A stretch of DNA of 64,000 nt from Sambucus nigra. Lineage: Eukaryota > Streptophyta > Magnoliopsida > Dipsacales > Adoxaceae. Position 1 is the first letter of the stretch. The number at the start of each line of letters is the position of its first letter. The stretch spans positions 54,322,284 through 54,386,283 of the forward strand of contig OX422213.1 of assembly GCA_949130495.1 (NCBI GenBank), in the 5' to 3' direction. Shown here piece by piece: positions 1 through 10,616 of this stretch. The position numbers were made by a program, and so were the translations under genes. The notes under the pieces are model-generated. The model was not told the origin of the DNA and ran no database searches. It saw only the letters and a program-made list of their open reading frames with translations.

Positions 1-89
1 GTATTTATATCCGGATTAATTCTCAATTAATTCACATTTAATTTAATTAATCCCTTAAATAAATATCAATAAAATTACGGGGTATTACA
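1..89 (-). repeat. 3' LTR of TE1 (first 89 bp only)
   Basis: On the minus strand this begins TGTAATACCCCGTAATTTTA and runs off the window. It aligns without gaps to 7740-7828, the start of the TE1 5' LTR, with 3 mismatches, which fixes the LTR start at 89. Most of the LTR lies outside the window. Confidence 0.92.
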
Positions 90-105
90 TACTTCCCCCT
101 AATAA
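90..105 (-). other. TE1 polypurine tract
   Basis: On the minus strand GTTATTAGGGGGAAGTA directly precedes the LTR start. A purine run at this place primes plus-strand DNA synthesis in LTR retrotransposons. The related element B has nearly the same sequence at 20097-20108. Confidence 0.85.
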
Positions 106-3100
106 CAGAATTTCATCCCGAAATTCGGAACTAAAAAGTACCTGGTAAAAACAACTCTGGATAACGTTCGCACATCTCATCCTCGCGCTCCCATGTGGAT
201 TCCTCGACATTAGTATGCCGCCACTAAACACGTACCAATGGTACTATCTTTGACCGCAGTTTCTGCTTGCTTCGGTCCAAAATAGCAATTGTCCTCTCCT
301 CATACAAACTATCGGGATAGAGATCGATGTCCTCCAAAGAAATGTGAGTATGGGCCAAATCGTCCCTAAGATATTTCCTTAGCGAGGAAATATGGAACAC
401 ATCATGAATCCTATGCAAGTTCTCCAGTAACCCAAGTCTATACGCAACTGGCCCAATCCGCTCGATAATAGGAAATGGCCCCACATATCTTGGTGCCAGT
501 TTCCCCTTCTTCCAAAAATGCATAATCCCCTTCATATGAGACACTCTGAGTAAAACCTGGTCCCCCACTTTGAGTTCTCTGAAGAACCTCTTGGCATCAG
601 CATAGCTCTTCTGTCGATCCTGAGCTACCCGAATGCGATTCCGTATCATCTCTATATCCTTGACGAAGTATCCAGAATCATTCCCGTCCCAAGGAGTTTG
701 TTATCCCCCACTTCTAATCAACGTGCTGGGGAACGACAAGGTCTACCATACAACGCCTCAAATGGAACCATGCCAATGGTGAACTGGTAGGATTTATTAT
801 AAGAAAACTCCACCAGTGGAAGGTACTGCTCCCATCCACCCCCAAAGTGTATGATGCACATACGCAACATGTCCTCCAACATCTGATTTGTATGCTCGGT
901 CTGCCCATCGGTTTGTGGGTGATAAGCCGTACTCAATCGCAATTCAGTGCCCATGGCCTCCTGAAAACTCTCCCAAAACCGTGAAACAAATATCTTGTCT
1001 CAATCAGACACGATATTTAGAGGCACACCGTGAAGTCTCACTATTTCTGAAATGAAAATCTGGGCATACTGTCTCGTGGTGTAGTCTGTCCTTACGGGTA
1101 GAAAATTAGGAACTTTGGTCAAACGGTCCACAATTACCCAAATGGAGTCGTGACCCCTTTGTGACGTAGGTAACCCCGTGATAAAGTCCATGGATATGCT
1201 CTCCCATATCTATGTCGGAACCTCTAATGGTTGTAGAAGTCCTGCCGGTCTCTGATGATCCACTTTTACCAGCTGACAAGTGGAACATTTAGAAACAAAC
1301 ACGACAATATCTCTCTTCATCTTGCTCTACCAATACTGACGTCTCATGTTTTTGTACATTTTGTCCCCACTAGGGTGTACTGTGAGTCGTGCGACTCTGC
1401 CATCACCTCGTGTCGCAAGTCTTCCCCTTCCGAAACGACTAGTCTCCCATTGAAGCGCAATCCCCCATCTGAGCTAATGGTATAGGACTCGGCTCCCTCT
1501 GCTAGTAATCGAACTATCTGCTCCTGACAGAACGAGTCATTTTCTTGGGCCTTTACCACTCTCGTAACAATTTACGGTGTAACAGTTATCACAGACATGA
1601 ACGATTGGGCCACTGCATCCTGGTGTCCTAACTCCTTCCACTTAGCTTTCCACACCTCGGCCAGTTCATCTACTGGCCTACGTCTCAACATGTCTGCTAC
1701 CACGTTAGCCTTCCCCGGGTGATATTGGATATCAAACTGATAATCCTTCACAAACTCAAGCCACCGTCGTTGACGCATATTCAACTCTTTCTGCGTAAAG
1801 AGGTACTGTAGAGACTTGTGGTCCGTGAACAACCGAAACTTCTCCCCCAGGAGATAATGTCTCCAAATCCGAAGGGAAAATAGAACTTTTGCTAAATCCA
1901 ACTCATGGGTGGGTTAATTCCTCTCATGAGGCTTAAGCTTACGGGAAGCATAAGCTATAGCCTGACTCTCCTACTGCAGTACACCTCCAAGTCCTTGTAA
2001 GGACGCATCGGTGTAGACTAAATACTCAACTCCCAGTCTCGGTAATGCCAACACAGGTGTTGAGGTAAACTTGTCCTTCAACTCGTCGAATGCCAACTGA
2101 CAGGAATCGCTCCAGATGAATGTCACACCCTTACGAGTCAGATGTGTCAAAGGACCCGCTATCTTTGAGAAACCCCGAATAAACCTCCTGTAGTATCCTG
2201 CTAGGCCCAAGAAATAACGGATTTCAGTCAGTGTCGTGGGTTGTCCCAACTCCCTCACCGCGAATACCTTCCCTGGATCAACAGATATCCCCTTGTCTGA
2301 AATGATATGCCCCAAAAACTGAACCTACTTCAGCCAAAACCCGCACTTCTCATACTTTGCATAAAGCTCATTCTGACATAGAGTCTGCAAAACCTGCCTC
2401 AAATGCTCGGTGTGCTCCTCTTTTGTCTGGGAGTAAACTAGGATGTCATCAATAAAGACGATGAAGAACTGGTCTAGAAACTCTCTGAACACCCTATTCA
2501 TCAAGTCCATAAACACGGCTAGAGCGTTGGTCAAGCCAAAAGGCATAACCCAAAACACGTAGGAACCATATCTCGTCAAGAAAGCAGTCTTTGAGACGTC
2601 CTGATCTCTGATACGCAACTGATGGTATCCCGATCGCAAGTCAATCTTTGAGAAGAAGGAAGCTCCTCTCAACTGGTCAAATAAGTCATCGATTATGGGC
2701 AATGGATACTTATTCCGTATCGTGACCTTATTCAACTCTCGATAATCTACGCACAACCTCAACAATCCATCCCTCTTATTTACGAACAACACAGGGGCAC
2801 CCCAAGGCGAAGTACTCCTTCGAATAAACCCCTGACCCAATAACTGCTCTATCTGATTTCGTAACTCTCTCATCTCTACCGGAGCCATATGGTAAGGTGC
2901 GCGGGCAATCGGTCGAGTACCCGATGTCAAATCGATCACAAAATCTATCTTTCTACTAGAAGGTAGTCCAGGTATATCCTAAAATACATCGACAAACTCC
3001 CTAACAATTGGGATCGCATCGAGTGGTATCACCACTTCCTTAGAGGTCTCCTCCTCTATATAGTACAAGTGAGTGGACGATCCTCCCTCAGGGCGACGCA

Positions 3101-3431
3101 TCGCCACTAAAAACATCTCCTGCTCGGGAATGGAAAAGATAATACTCCTACTAAAATAGTCAATCATGGCTCGATAGGCAACTAGCCAATCCATAACAAC
3201 AATCGCATCGTACTAAGTCATCTCTAACACTAACATATCAGCGGGTAAAGTAAACCTCCTGATCTCTATACCCACACCTCTACAAATAAGGGAAATCACA
3301 GAACCCCTATTCAAGGGTGAATCTACACAAGTAACCGTGCTCTCGGCAGTGTCTAATAACCCAATAGTGCGTGCAAACCTCATGGCAATGAAACAATGTG
3401 TGGCCCCCGTGTCAAATAAAATACGACCCAT
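106..3431 (-). pseudogene. TE1 pol remnant: protease, RT, RNase H, integrase, chromodomain-like tail
   Basis: Minus-strand fragments in polyprotein order are: protease with the D-T-G-A active site (3213-3431); a protease-RT linker (2979-3194); reverse transcriptase (2325-2939) with its F-I-D-D catalytic motif near 2431-2460; RNase H with V-Y-T-D-A-S (1971-2315) and its C-terminal half (1572-1901); integrase core pieces (1000-1191 and 718-954, the latter with the T-A-Y-H-P-Q-T-D-G-Q block); and the GPF/Y module (224-649). The fragments are separated mostly by single-base nonsense changes. One example is GAG to TAG between 2325 and 2315; another is CAG to TAG at the end of the 224-649 piece. 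The chromodomain-like tail after that stop (about 150-220) still has the tryptophan codon that is TGA in element B. The many transition-type stops fit decay after methylation, which is inference. Confidence 0.93.
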
Positions 3432-4769
3432 AGTCCCCTAAATAGAGAACATACCCTCAATAGACGGTGGATCCTGTGGGGCTGTGGCATGCTGCAGCTG
3501 ATACACTCTCACATATTGAAGCTGTCCCTACTGAACTGGGACCGCTAGAATGGGTGGTAATGCTGCCATCTGTGGTGGTGCTGGGAGTGCAGTGGGAAAC
3601 ATTGGCCTCTGTGGCTCGTGTCGGGAACCCTATTGCTGCTGCTGTGGGGCCCTCCCCCTATCGGGACAATCCTGGCATTTGTGGCCAATCTTTCCACAAG
3701 TGAAGCACTTCCCTGGGAAATTTCCCCCTCGCTGTCCCAGCTGCCCTCGGCCCTGATGGCCCTTACCATTCCTACATTGGCCTTGCTGACCTTGCTGAAA
3801 CTGCTGTTGTTGACCATTCTTACCCTGCTGACCCTGACGGCCGTTCTGACCCTGATGGCCATGTATAAAACCTCCCTAACCACTCCTAAAACCTCAACAT
3901 CTGAATCTCTTAGAATCCCCCTATTGGGAACCCTGATCACTCTGCCTATGCTGACCCTGAGCAGATTGTTCCCCACTGGCACCATTTCCCCCTATCCTGC
4001 CCTAATGGCTGGACTCTCCTGATCTCTTACTCTTAGTCATGTGAAAGCGGTGATCCTGGCAGTGAAGTAGTGTCGTGTTAACCACATCAGAGTAAGTGGC
4101 CAATGAGAGATTACCCAATAAGTGCTGATGAATCCTCCAAGTCAATCCATACATAAACTTCTGAATCTTCTTATCCTCAGTCGAAATCTCATCCGAAACA
4201 ATGTTCAAGAGATTGGTAAACTCAGCCTCATACTCAGCTACGGTCCTCCCCTCCTGCTTAAGGTTCATCAATTTCCTCCTCATTTTAGTGTGAACAGCTG
4301 ACGAAAAATATTTACGGTCGGACCGCACCCAGAACTCCTGAATAGAAAGGGTGTCCCTCTCCTCTGCGGTGGTAATAGAATCCCACCACTGCAATGCAGA
4401 TCCTACTAGCTTGAAAGTAGCTAGTATCTACTTCTGAACATCTGTGCACTCGTACATCCTTAAGTGCCTCTGAATGTCCATCCTCCACTAACTGGATACC
4501 ACAACATCGGAGCTACCTGCAAACTCTGGAGGGTGTGCTTTTTGAAAAGCATCACGGATGCATTCCCAAGCAGACAGGAATGCATGAGCCTGAACTAGCG
4601 CGACTACCGGCGCCTGAGGTGGTGCTTGCTGTACAACGGCTAGGGCGGTATTCACCGCTTGGGTTATAATAGCTGCAACCTCTGTGGTATTCATAGTTCC
4701 CTGAACTGGTGCAAGTTGTGGCTCTGGCTGTGCATCCCTAGGAACTCGATGCGCACGTCATGGAGGCAT
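3432..4769 (-). pseudogene. TE1 gag remnant with CCHC zinc knuckle
   Basis: The likely start is the ATG read at 4769-4767, followed within four codons by an in-frame TGA (4760-4758), so translation would fail at once. Open pieces at 4488-4694, 4002-4394 and 3545-3985 follow. The 4002-4394 piece resembles the plant retrotransposon gag core, with W-W-D at its start and the E-F-W-V-R-S-D-R-K-Y-F block. A zinc knuckle of form C-X2-C-X4-H-X4-C is readable at about 3667-3708, in a different frame from the long piece, which implies at least one frameshift. Gag would form the particle and bind the RNA. Plus-strand frames over this region are shadows caused by its Q- and G-rich composition. Confidence 0.85.
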
Positions 4770-4938
4770 CTGAAATGAGAGTAAAGTCTTATAAGTTCGC
4801 AGTTATTATTTCAAAATACCTAAAGAACGAAGCATACACAAAAGAATACAACATTCCTAAAGTATAGGGCTCTATATCAAAGAAAGCTCAGCGGAAACAT
4901 AATAAGCCGTACAGATCCTAAGGACACTAGAACCTGAT

Positions 4939-4950
4939 GCTCTGATACAA
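4939..4950 (-). other. TE1 primer binding site (initiator-Met tRNA type)
   Basis: On the minus strand, TTGTATCAGAGC lies 4 bp after the LTR end. It matches the common plant primer site TGGTATCAGAGC at 11 of 12 positions. Confidence 0.85.
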
Positions 4951-6159
4951 CCTATGACACCCCGACTAAATAAATACCGGGTAGATACTCCTTTATTAAA
5001 TTAATACAAAATGCCAAGTTGGTTCCATTCATAGCATCACTATCGAAAACATTTTAATAATTACTAACCACCTAGTATATAAAAAGTGAGTTGCCAATTT
5101 TAATTTAATTCGATAAACATGCAATAAGTGAATTATGAAATGCTAACATAACCACCACAATATAGTCACAATAGAATAACCATCAACTAATAATAAGTCT
5201 GTAGGAATACTCCTCACAACAATCCAAATACTAAAATAAATAAATACTAAGTCTGCATCACTAAATTAATTACAACCCAAAGTTTTAAATAACTGAAATG
5301 TAAGATGTCTCTAAAGGAATGGGGCGACATGCCCAACAAAATACGAAAATATGATAATGGAATCAAGATCGAAGATGGAGGCGTCTACTGTCAAGCTCCT
5401 ATAACTTCCACAGCAGCTACATCATGTCACCTGAATGGAACTCCTATGCATGGTGTCCTTGTGGCTGGGCACCTAAAAGGTTTTACAAAAATAGATTTGA
5501 AAGAAAATGAGTCAGAGGCCGATTGTGAAAATAGTTTAAAATTTTGCAAGTATTTAATATCATTAAACAGTGAATATAAAGTACATGATAGTGTGTGCAC
5601 TCACATGAGTTCCTCACCTCTCAACTAATTATGCACTCCTATCGTACCCGTACCCATTCTAGTTGTTCCCGTATCTAACTAGTTCGATACCAAATTTCAA
5701 CATTTTTATACGATATCCAATTCAATTTCCAACAACTTTTATTTAGCAGAGTTTTATAATTTTCTACATAGTTTTCCCATGTTAGTACTACTAATTACTA
5801 GAGATCTTCGATTTTCACTTTACAAACTGTTGCTATTATTTATCCTCACATTTATACATTGACAATTCATTTCAGTTAATAGTATATTATTCTGATCATA
5901 AATATACAATACTATTACCCCGAGACTAAGCTGTGGTGCTCACGTACTCTGCTATCAAATCCCAGTACATCACGTATATGAGAACCACGTATTTCGAATC
6001 TCTCAGAAACTTTTCATTAACAACAATCACAAACAATGGAGGTGAACATAGTTCACATCACATGGGTCACGCACATACCTACACTCCCATGATCAGCAGA
6101 CTTATTTACTTCTCAATAAGCCCTTCTCTAACCTATGTCCTCGAGGTACCAATCTAGAT

Positions 6160-6177
6160 CCCCCCCCCCCCCCCCCC
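6160..6177. repeat. Homopolymer of 18 C (18 G on the TE1 sense strand)
   Basis: An uninterrupted run of 18 cytosines lies within the TE1 LTR. Element B's LTR has no such tract in the corresponding part, so it probably expanded in this copy. The length is prone to sequencing error. Confidence 0.9.
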
Positions 6178-6595
6178 GTAGGCACACAAAGATTAGATGG
6201 CCCTAAACGAACGCCAACCTCCCATGATAGCAAGTATGGTAGGTATGTTATACACAGATAACTACAGATACTAAGCATTCACACATCTTAGATATTACAA
6301 TATTTTATTAGTGGTATACTTATCGTTCTTATACCAACACTTAGTGCTATACAAATCACCAGTCCCCGGTTTATATGTATTTAAGTTATCAATTATTCTC
6401 ACTTCGTGATTAGTTACTCGCTTCCCAATCCATAAATGTCATCCAGTTTAATACACTATTCTAAGTTTTACTCCTCAATGTACCCCAATCTCCCAACTAT
6501 ACCCACTAGTTAATAACGGAAGGTTATCTCACCATTTAAATAAGTCTACGGGTTACTAGAAATAAATTCAGGCCAAAAAGTCCATTCTGTCAACT

Positions 6596-6749
6596 CGTTA
6601 GAAGTTCCGTTCGAACGAGTTCGTTCGAACGAAGGGCTTTGAATGAAATACCAACTCGTTAGAAGGGATACTGTCATCTCGTTAGAAGTTTGTTCGAACG
6701 AGGTCGTTCAAACGATCTGGGCAGGTCTTCTAACGAGATGGCAGTTTCA
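6596..6749 (-). repeat. Cluster of TTCGAA-centred palindromes in the TE1 LTR
   Basis: Several copies of CGTTCGAACGA and of CTCGTTAGAAG (or its complement) occur in about 150 bp. Each is self-complementary or pairs with a neighbour. The same cluster, longer, is in element B at 21216-21430. Confidence 0.85.
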
Positions 6750-7828
6750 GCCCAGAAATTTCCAAGTCCATTTTTCTTAATTCTTCTCTCCTCTAAATCC
6801 ACCCTAAGACCATCCAATTTATGTTCCAACATTTTTAAATCATTTCTAATCATCCTAGATCATCTCTTAACTTATTTTCGGGGTCAAATCTTACAAATCA
6901 TTAAGGAATTAATATGAATCTCCAAATATTTCCCCAAACCCTAGGAACAAGAACTCATACTTTTTCTATGCCCAATTACTCATCATAAATCCATTTTTAA
7001 ATCATCATATATAACTCCTTGAATATTAAATTAGTCCATCATCATTCAACATGCAAATCCTAACCCAAATTCAAAGTTTCTCCAACAATTTCATGGGTTT
7101 TCTTCAAAAATTTCAATATAAGATAATTCCTACACTAAACATGGAAGACATATTCAATGCACTAAAAATATCAAATCACTTGCCTTAGATTTGTTTTCCA
7201 GAATTGATGTTGGTGAATGAAGGTTGATTCTCTCCTTTCTCTACACATTTTCTCCCAAGGTTGAAGATGGCTTGGTTTTGGCTCTTGTAACTTCTCTCCA
7301 ACTTCTCTCAAAACTCCCGTAGCCCACTCTCTAAACTTTTTGCTGGTAATCGCCTTAGTGGCCCCTTTTAAAATTATAAATATAAACTCCAATTTTCGTG
7401 GGTTTTAATTCCCTAATTTTTAAAATTACCAAAATACCCTTTTAAGTTGTCCGTATGGCCCAAAAATACCCCGCGACCCAAACTAAATCCCTGGCTTGTG
7501 TTTTCTGACTATTTTGACCCTTTCGAACTCGTTGGCGCACTCAAAATGGCCATTCGGTTGATAAAAATAAAATTCACTTTTTAATTCAAATAATTACATT
7601 CCTGACACGACTGACACGCGCGTCCTAACTAAATTTCCCAAATTGTCGTATTTCAGTCTCGCGACAATTTTTATATTTTCAATATTCATATATTGCCATA
7701 TATACACATCATAATCAAATACCAATTCACATCTCGTTAGTTTTTATATCCGGATTAATTCTCAATTAATTCACATTTAATTTAATTAATCCCTCAAATA
7801 AATATCAATAAAATTACGTGGTATTACA

Positions 7829-8188
7829 CAAAATCACTAAAGTTGATTTACCTATACGAGTGTCAAAAGTGTGGCCGCTTTCTATGCAATCAAGACCGAT
7901 CCTAAGGCACTCGTGAAATCAATATTAGCACAAGGCCATAAAAGTGCATGCTAGAAGAACACTTATAAACTCAGAAATCGATATGTGTGATAGTTTCGTC
8001 TAGTCTTAAAAGGTCCTTGGTTCAAGATACGTTCACCACAGCACTTTGATGAAGCTTTGAATTATTTACACTATATGGAAGTTCAAGTCCGAAAGACACT
8101 TTATGTACTAGATTTTAGCGATAGTGCCAAAAGTTATTTATTATCTTTTTGTCTTGTTCTCTTGTGTATATTGAAATTGGTGGGGGAA
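7829..8188 (+). mobile_element. 3' internal end of a copia-like element, with polypurine tract
   Basis: About 360 bp lie between the TE1 insertion and the LTR start at 8189. The last bases, GGTGGGGGAA (8179-8188), are a typical polypurine tract of plant Ty1/copia elements and mark the following LTR as a 3' LTR. I could not recognise RNase H coding in the stretch. TE1 interrupts the element here, and its remaining body would lie left of the window. The superfamily rests on PPT and LTR style only. Confidence 0.6.
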
Positions 8189-8658
8189 TGTTGGATAAAT
8201 TTCAATATAATATAATATTTTTATTATATTAATTGATGTTTTATTTTAATCTTTAGTTGTTAATATTTTATTATATTATTTGTTGTTTTATTTTAAACAT
8301 AGTTTGGGTTTTATTTTAGAAGGTAGAAACATGAGCAAATGGGTGTAAAAGATATGGGAGTGCTCAAAATCCCTTATTATCTCACATTGGAAAAGTAACC
8401 CAAAAAGTAGTGGTATATCAACTAAAGGACAACTGAGATTCTTAGTTGACATGTCCAATAAGAGGTTATGATCCTACGCATTGTGGTGGTGCTTAAGCAC
8501 CACCAATCGCGATACGCGACACGTGTAAGTGCGACACGTGGCACACGAAAGGGCGATTGGGCGACTTAGGGCACATTGCGCGCTTTGACGAGCACTTGGC
8601 ACTTCGCATTATTTCTTGGAGCGTGGGAGCCTAAAGTTTTGATGAGGTAAAATAGATC

Positions 8659-8793
8659 AACGGTTGTGATTAAACGATCCGATCAAAGGGTTTAAAATCT
8701 GAAATGACCTGATCTGAACCGTTAGATGAACTCATAGCGTTCCGTGTAGGGAATGCCCATTCGCCTATGATGGGACGCCTAATCTGGACCGTT
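8659..8793 (+). promoter_or_regulatory. MSA-like (MYB3R-type) motifs in LTR1
   Basis: An AACGG core is at 8659-8663, and inverted CCGTT cores are at 8719-8723 and 8789-8793. The last two read TCTAACGGTT and TCTAACGGTC on the minus strand, which fits the mitosis-specific activator consensus YCYAACGGYYA in its first ten positions. A fourth site near 8824 is mutated to AACGA. In plants this element confers G2/M expression through three-repeat MYB factors. Its function here is inferred. Confidence 0.5.
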
Positions 8794-8885
8794 AGATCAA
8801 AGTTGTTCCAAACAGGCACGATCCAACGATTGCTGAGTCGCTTCATGAAGAGGTGTGACTATTAAAGAACAGTCACATAAATGGC

Positions 8886-8894
8886 TATAAAAAG
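8886..8894 (+). promoter_or_regulatory. TATA box of LTR1
   Basis: TATAAAAAG lies about 700 bp into the LTR, after an imperfect inverted repeat (GTGACTATT ... AACAGTCAC). It is kept in nearly every satellite monomer, sometimes as TATAAAATG. It would set the U3/R border. Confidence 0.7.
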
Positions 8895-9499
8895 AGTTCC
8901 AGGGCTCTATTTTGGACACCAAAAATTGATAATTTATCCTCTCTTCATCCTCTACCTTTTGGCATTATCATATTACAAATTTAGAGTGTTCTCAATTTGA
9001 TCAAACAGTACATAGTTTGAATCAACCAAACTATTCATACATTGCATTGTATCTTAAAGGAAGATTCTATAAAACCCATTGTGTACTCACGGTTCTGTCT
9101 CAATCGGATTGGGAGAAATTTTGGCTAAAAGATAGCGTTCCCAGAACGTACCTTGTAGAAATTAATTTATTATTTCGTTCTTTTCATTTCAAATATCTAA
9201 TAGATGAGAGAGAGGAAATGGAGAAGAAAATGAGGTGCCACATGGAGTGGCTAACCTCTTGCAAAAATTTAATAGAGTCTTTTGTATTATGATATATATT
9301 AGATAACCACGTGCTTAAGAAGATAATTCAGTTGTCCTCGTGTGAAGGGAAATAAAAATGCTGATAAGTAAAAAGAAAATGAGGAAAAGGAAAAGTAATA
9401 AACTCGCATCTTTGATACTTGCATCTAATTGCAGGAAAGGTCGTCGAATTCCATGGACTTTTTCTACTTTGAAAACACTTGGATTGATATTCTTAGCAT

Positions 9500-9709
9500 T
9501 TATCTGTAAGAGGGTGGTATTTTTTGAATTCCTTGAGAGGTCAATTCAACCATAACACTATCAAGAGATGGTGGTTTTAGTCCAAGAGGAAGTGACTGCC
9601 GTGGCTTCGATAAAACATCTCCAATAGCTGCATCTATGCTCTCCTTTGACTGCAACATATACAAATAAAAAAAATCATCTGGAATAAAGAATCCATTTTG
9701 GACAACCAA
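9500..9709 (-). pseudogene. Unidentified conserved-looking coding fragment
   Basis: A 69-residue frame whose middle, around [17 protein letters not shown] (about residues 40-56), has the composition of a real plant protein, possibly of a transcription-factor-like family I cannot name. It is preceded by a short acidic helix-like stretch ([13 protein letters not shown]). No start context or splice sites that would make a gene are clear. Probably a gene remnant or captured exon. Confidence 0.35.
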
Positions 9710-9789
9710 AATTGTTATGAACTAATAGAAGATGACTCACTTTAGTGTAAGGTATTTGCAGTGATTTACAAGCAGGTGAGAAGAAACAA

Positions 9790-10056
9790 TTACTTAGCAT
9801 GGATTTTGATGGCATATTTATTTTTATAAGAGTAGACCTTCTCTATTATTAATGAGCAATCTTTATACGAAAGTTCAATGAAATATTGATTATTTATTTT
9901 GGAAAGAAGATTTGTAATATTTACAGGAGATATGAGTTCATGGAAAAGATCAAAAAGTAATTCATCTTTATAAATATTTAAAAAATGAGTAAAAAAAATA
10001 TCACAAAATATTGTCTTACTTTCCCAGTTTGGCATGGAATTCAATTTTTTTAACAT
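9790..10056 (-). CDS. Hypothetical 88-residue frame, possible exon
   Basis: Rich in K, I, N and F, with no motif I recognise. The sequence after the first residues on the minus strand (GGGAAAGTAAGAC) contains a good splice-donor-like site, so the N-terminal part could be an exon end. It lies 80 bp upstream of the other minus-strand fragment (9500-9709) and could belong to the same broken gene. It may equally be chance in AT-rich DNA. Confidence 0.2.
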   Translation of the reverse strand: MLKKLNSMPNWESKTIFCDIFFTHFLNIYKDELLFDLFHELISPVNITNLLSKINNQYFIELSYKDCSLIIEKVYSYKNKYAIKIHAK

Positions 10057-10296
10057 TGGGTTTAGAGAATGTTTTTTTTATCCTCAACACATTACCTTCA
10101 ACTCTATAAGCGTTCCTTTCAAGACAACTTTAGTCATACAATTTATTGCATGAACATTCACAATATACGTGGTGTACAAAGATTTTACTCTTATTAGAAA
10201 AAATAGCTTGGGAAAAATTATGAATAGTTGAGACAAACATTGCTCTGTTGTAGAACTAGAGCATAAGTGATGGGAACGTTGTTAGAATTCTAATCT

Positions 10297-10298
<2 letters not shown>

Positions 10299-10347
<49 letters not shown>

Positions 10348-10348
10348 A
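10299..10348. repeat. TG/CA microsatellite
   Basis: About 25 TG units, interrupted once by TTTG. The minus-strand frame across it (10282-10488) owes its T-H-T-H run to the repeat. Confidence 0.95.
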
Positions 10349-10616
10349 TAATAAGATGAAATGATTTTTGAATTGTCTAAGAACAATAAGGGTCCAGATT
10401 TGGCCACATCTTCCCTTGTTAAATCAAGGGCTATGATTCGCTGCCTAAATTCCATATCCCGTCCAAATGATTTCCATAACCCGCCCAAAGAAGACTAAAA
10501 CATTTCACTTTATTTCAATAGCCATACCCGAACACCTACTATCTTCTCATCTCCCTCCATCTCTCTCACACACGCATTTATAAGATCCATGCTAGATTCT
10601 CAAATGGGCGTGTACA
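10349..10616. other. Intergenic stretch, nothing recognised
   Basis: Contains a pyrimidine-rich CTCTCTCACACAC stretch near 10550-10575 that resembles a plant 5' untranslated region. No coding frame follows it. Confidence 0.4.

Larger units (their letters stand above)
1..7828 (-). mobile_element. TE1: Ty3/gypsy chromovirus LTR retrotransposon, decayed, 3' LTR cut by window edge
   Basis: Read on the minus strand the order is 5' LTR (4955-7828), primer binding site, gag, protease, reverse transcriptase, RNase H, integrase, chromodomain-like tail, polypurine tract, and the first 89 bp of the 3' LTR. Protein order (integrase last) and the GPF/Y module place it in Ty3/gypsy. The tail after integrase, with tryptophan-rich chromodomain-like residues, points to the chromoviruses, probably the Tekay/Del group (inference). 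The LTRs start TGTAATACC and end TGTCA. The 89 bp visible in both LTRs differ at 3 positions. The coding region is broken by many stop codons, so the copy is dead. It is inserted in the 3' part of a copia-like element whose PPT and LTR follow at 8178-8189. The target duplication cannot be tested because the left end lies outside the window. Confidence 0.93.
4955..7828 (-). repeat. 5' LTR of TE1 (2874 bp)
   Basis: It runs from TGTAATACC (minus strand, at 7828) to TGTCA (at 4955). The start matches the stub at 1-89. The whole LTR aligns in patches with element B's LTR (20109-23069), including the TTCGAA palindrome cluster and the terminal stretch ending GTCGGGGTGTCA. Short open frames inside (5305-5628, 5933-6157, 6690-6917 and 7171-7392) have no counterpart I recognise and are probably chance. 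Confidence 0.92.
8189..9186 (+). repeat. LTR1: 3' LTR of the copia-like element, progenitor-type sequence of the satellite
   Basis: The LTR starts TGTTGGATAAATTTC directly after the polypurine tract. The start is confirmed by a second copy of the LTR at 39846. The right end is not fixed, because the second copy turns into satellite before reaching it; 9186 is a guess at a CA end. The part from 8596 to 8958 is homologous to one 364-bp satellite monomer of the array at 40191-64000. It includes the AACGG/CCGTT motifs, the sequence around TGTGACTATT and the TATA box. TTGGCA occurs at 8596 and again at 8959, marking the two ends of the amplified segment. Confidence 0.85.
9187..10298. other. Flank right of LTR1, no complete gene
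   Basis: AT-rich sequence beyond the estimated LTR1 end. Two minus-strand coding-like fragments (9500-9709 and 9790-10056) are listed separately. Plus-strand frames at 9017-9292 and 9358-9555 overlap the LTR tail or lack any recognisable feature. Confidence 0.5.

Noticed and set aside
3467..4022. Overlapping plus-strand frames opposite TE1 gag
   Set aside because: Shadows of the glutamine- and glycine-rich gag sequence on the other strand.
6160..6177. Poly-C/poly-G tract as a regulatory quadruplex
   Set aside because: It is a single homopolymer in one dead LTR copy, absent from the corresponding part of LTR B; a slippage product or sequencing artefact is simpler.
10282..10488. 68-residue minus-strand frame with a T-H-T-H run
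   Set aside because: The run is the TG/CA microsatellite read in frame; there is no other support.
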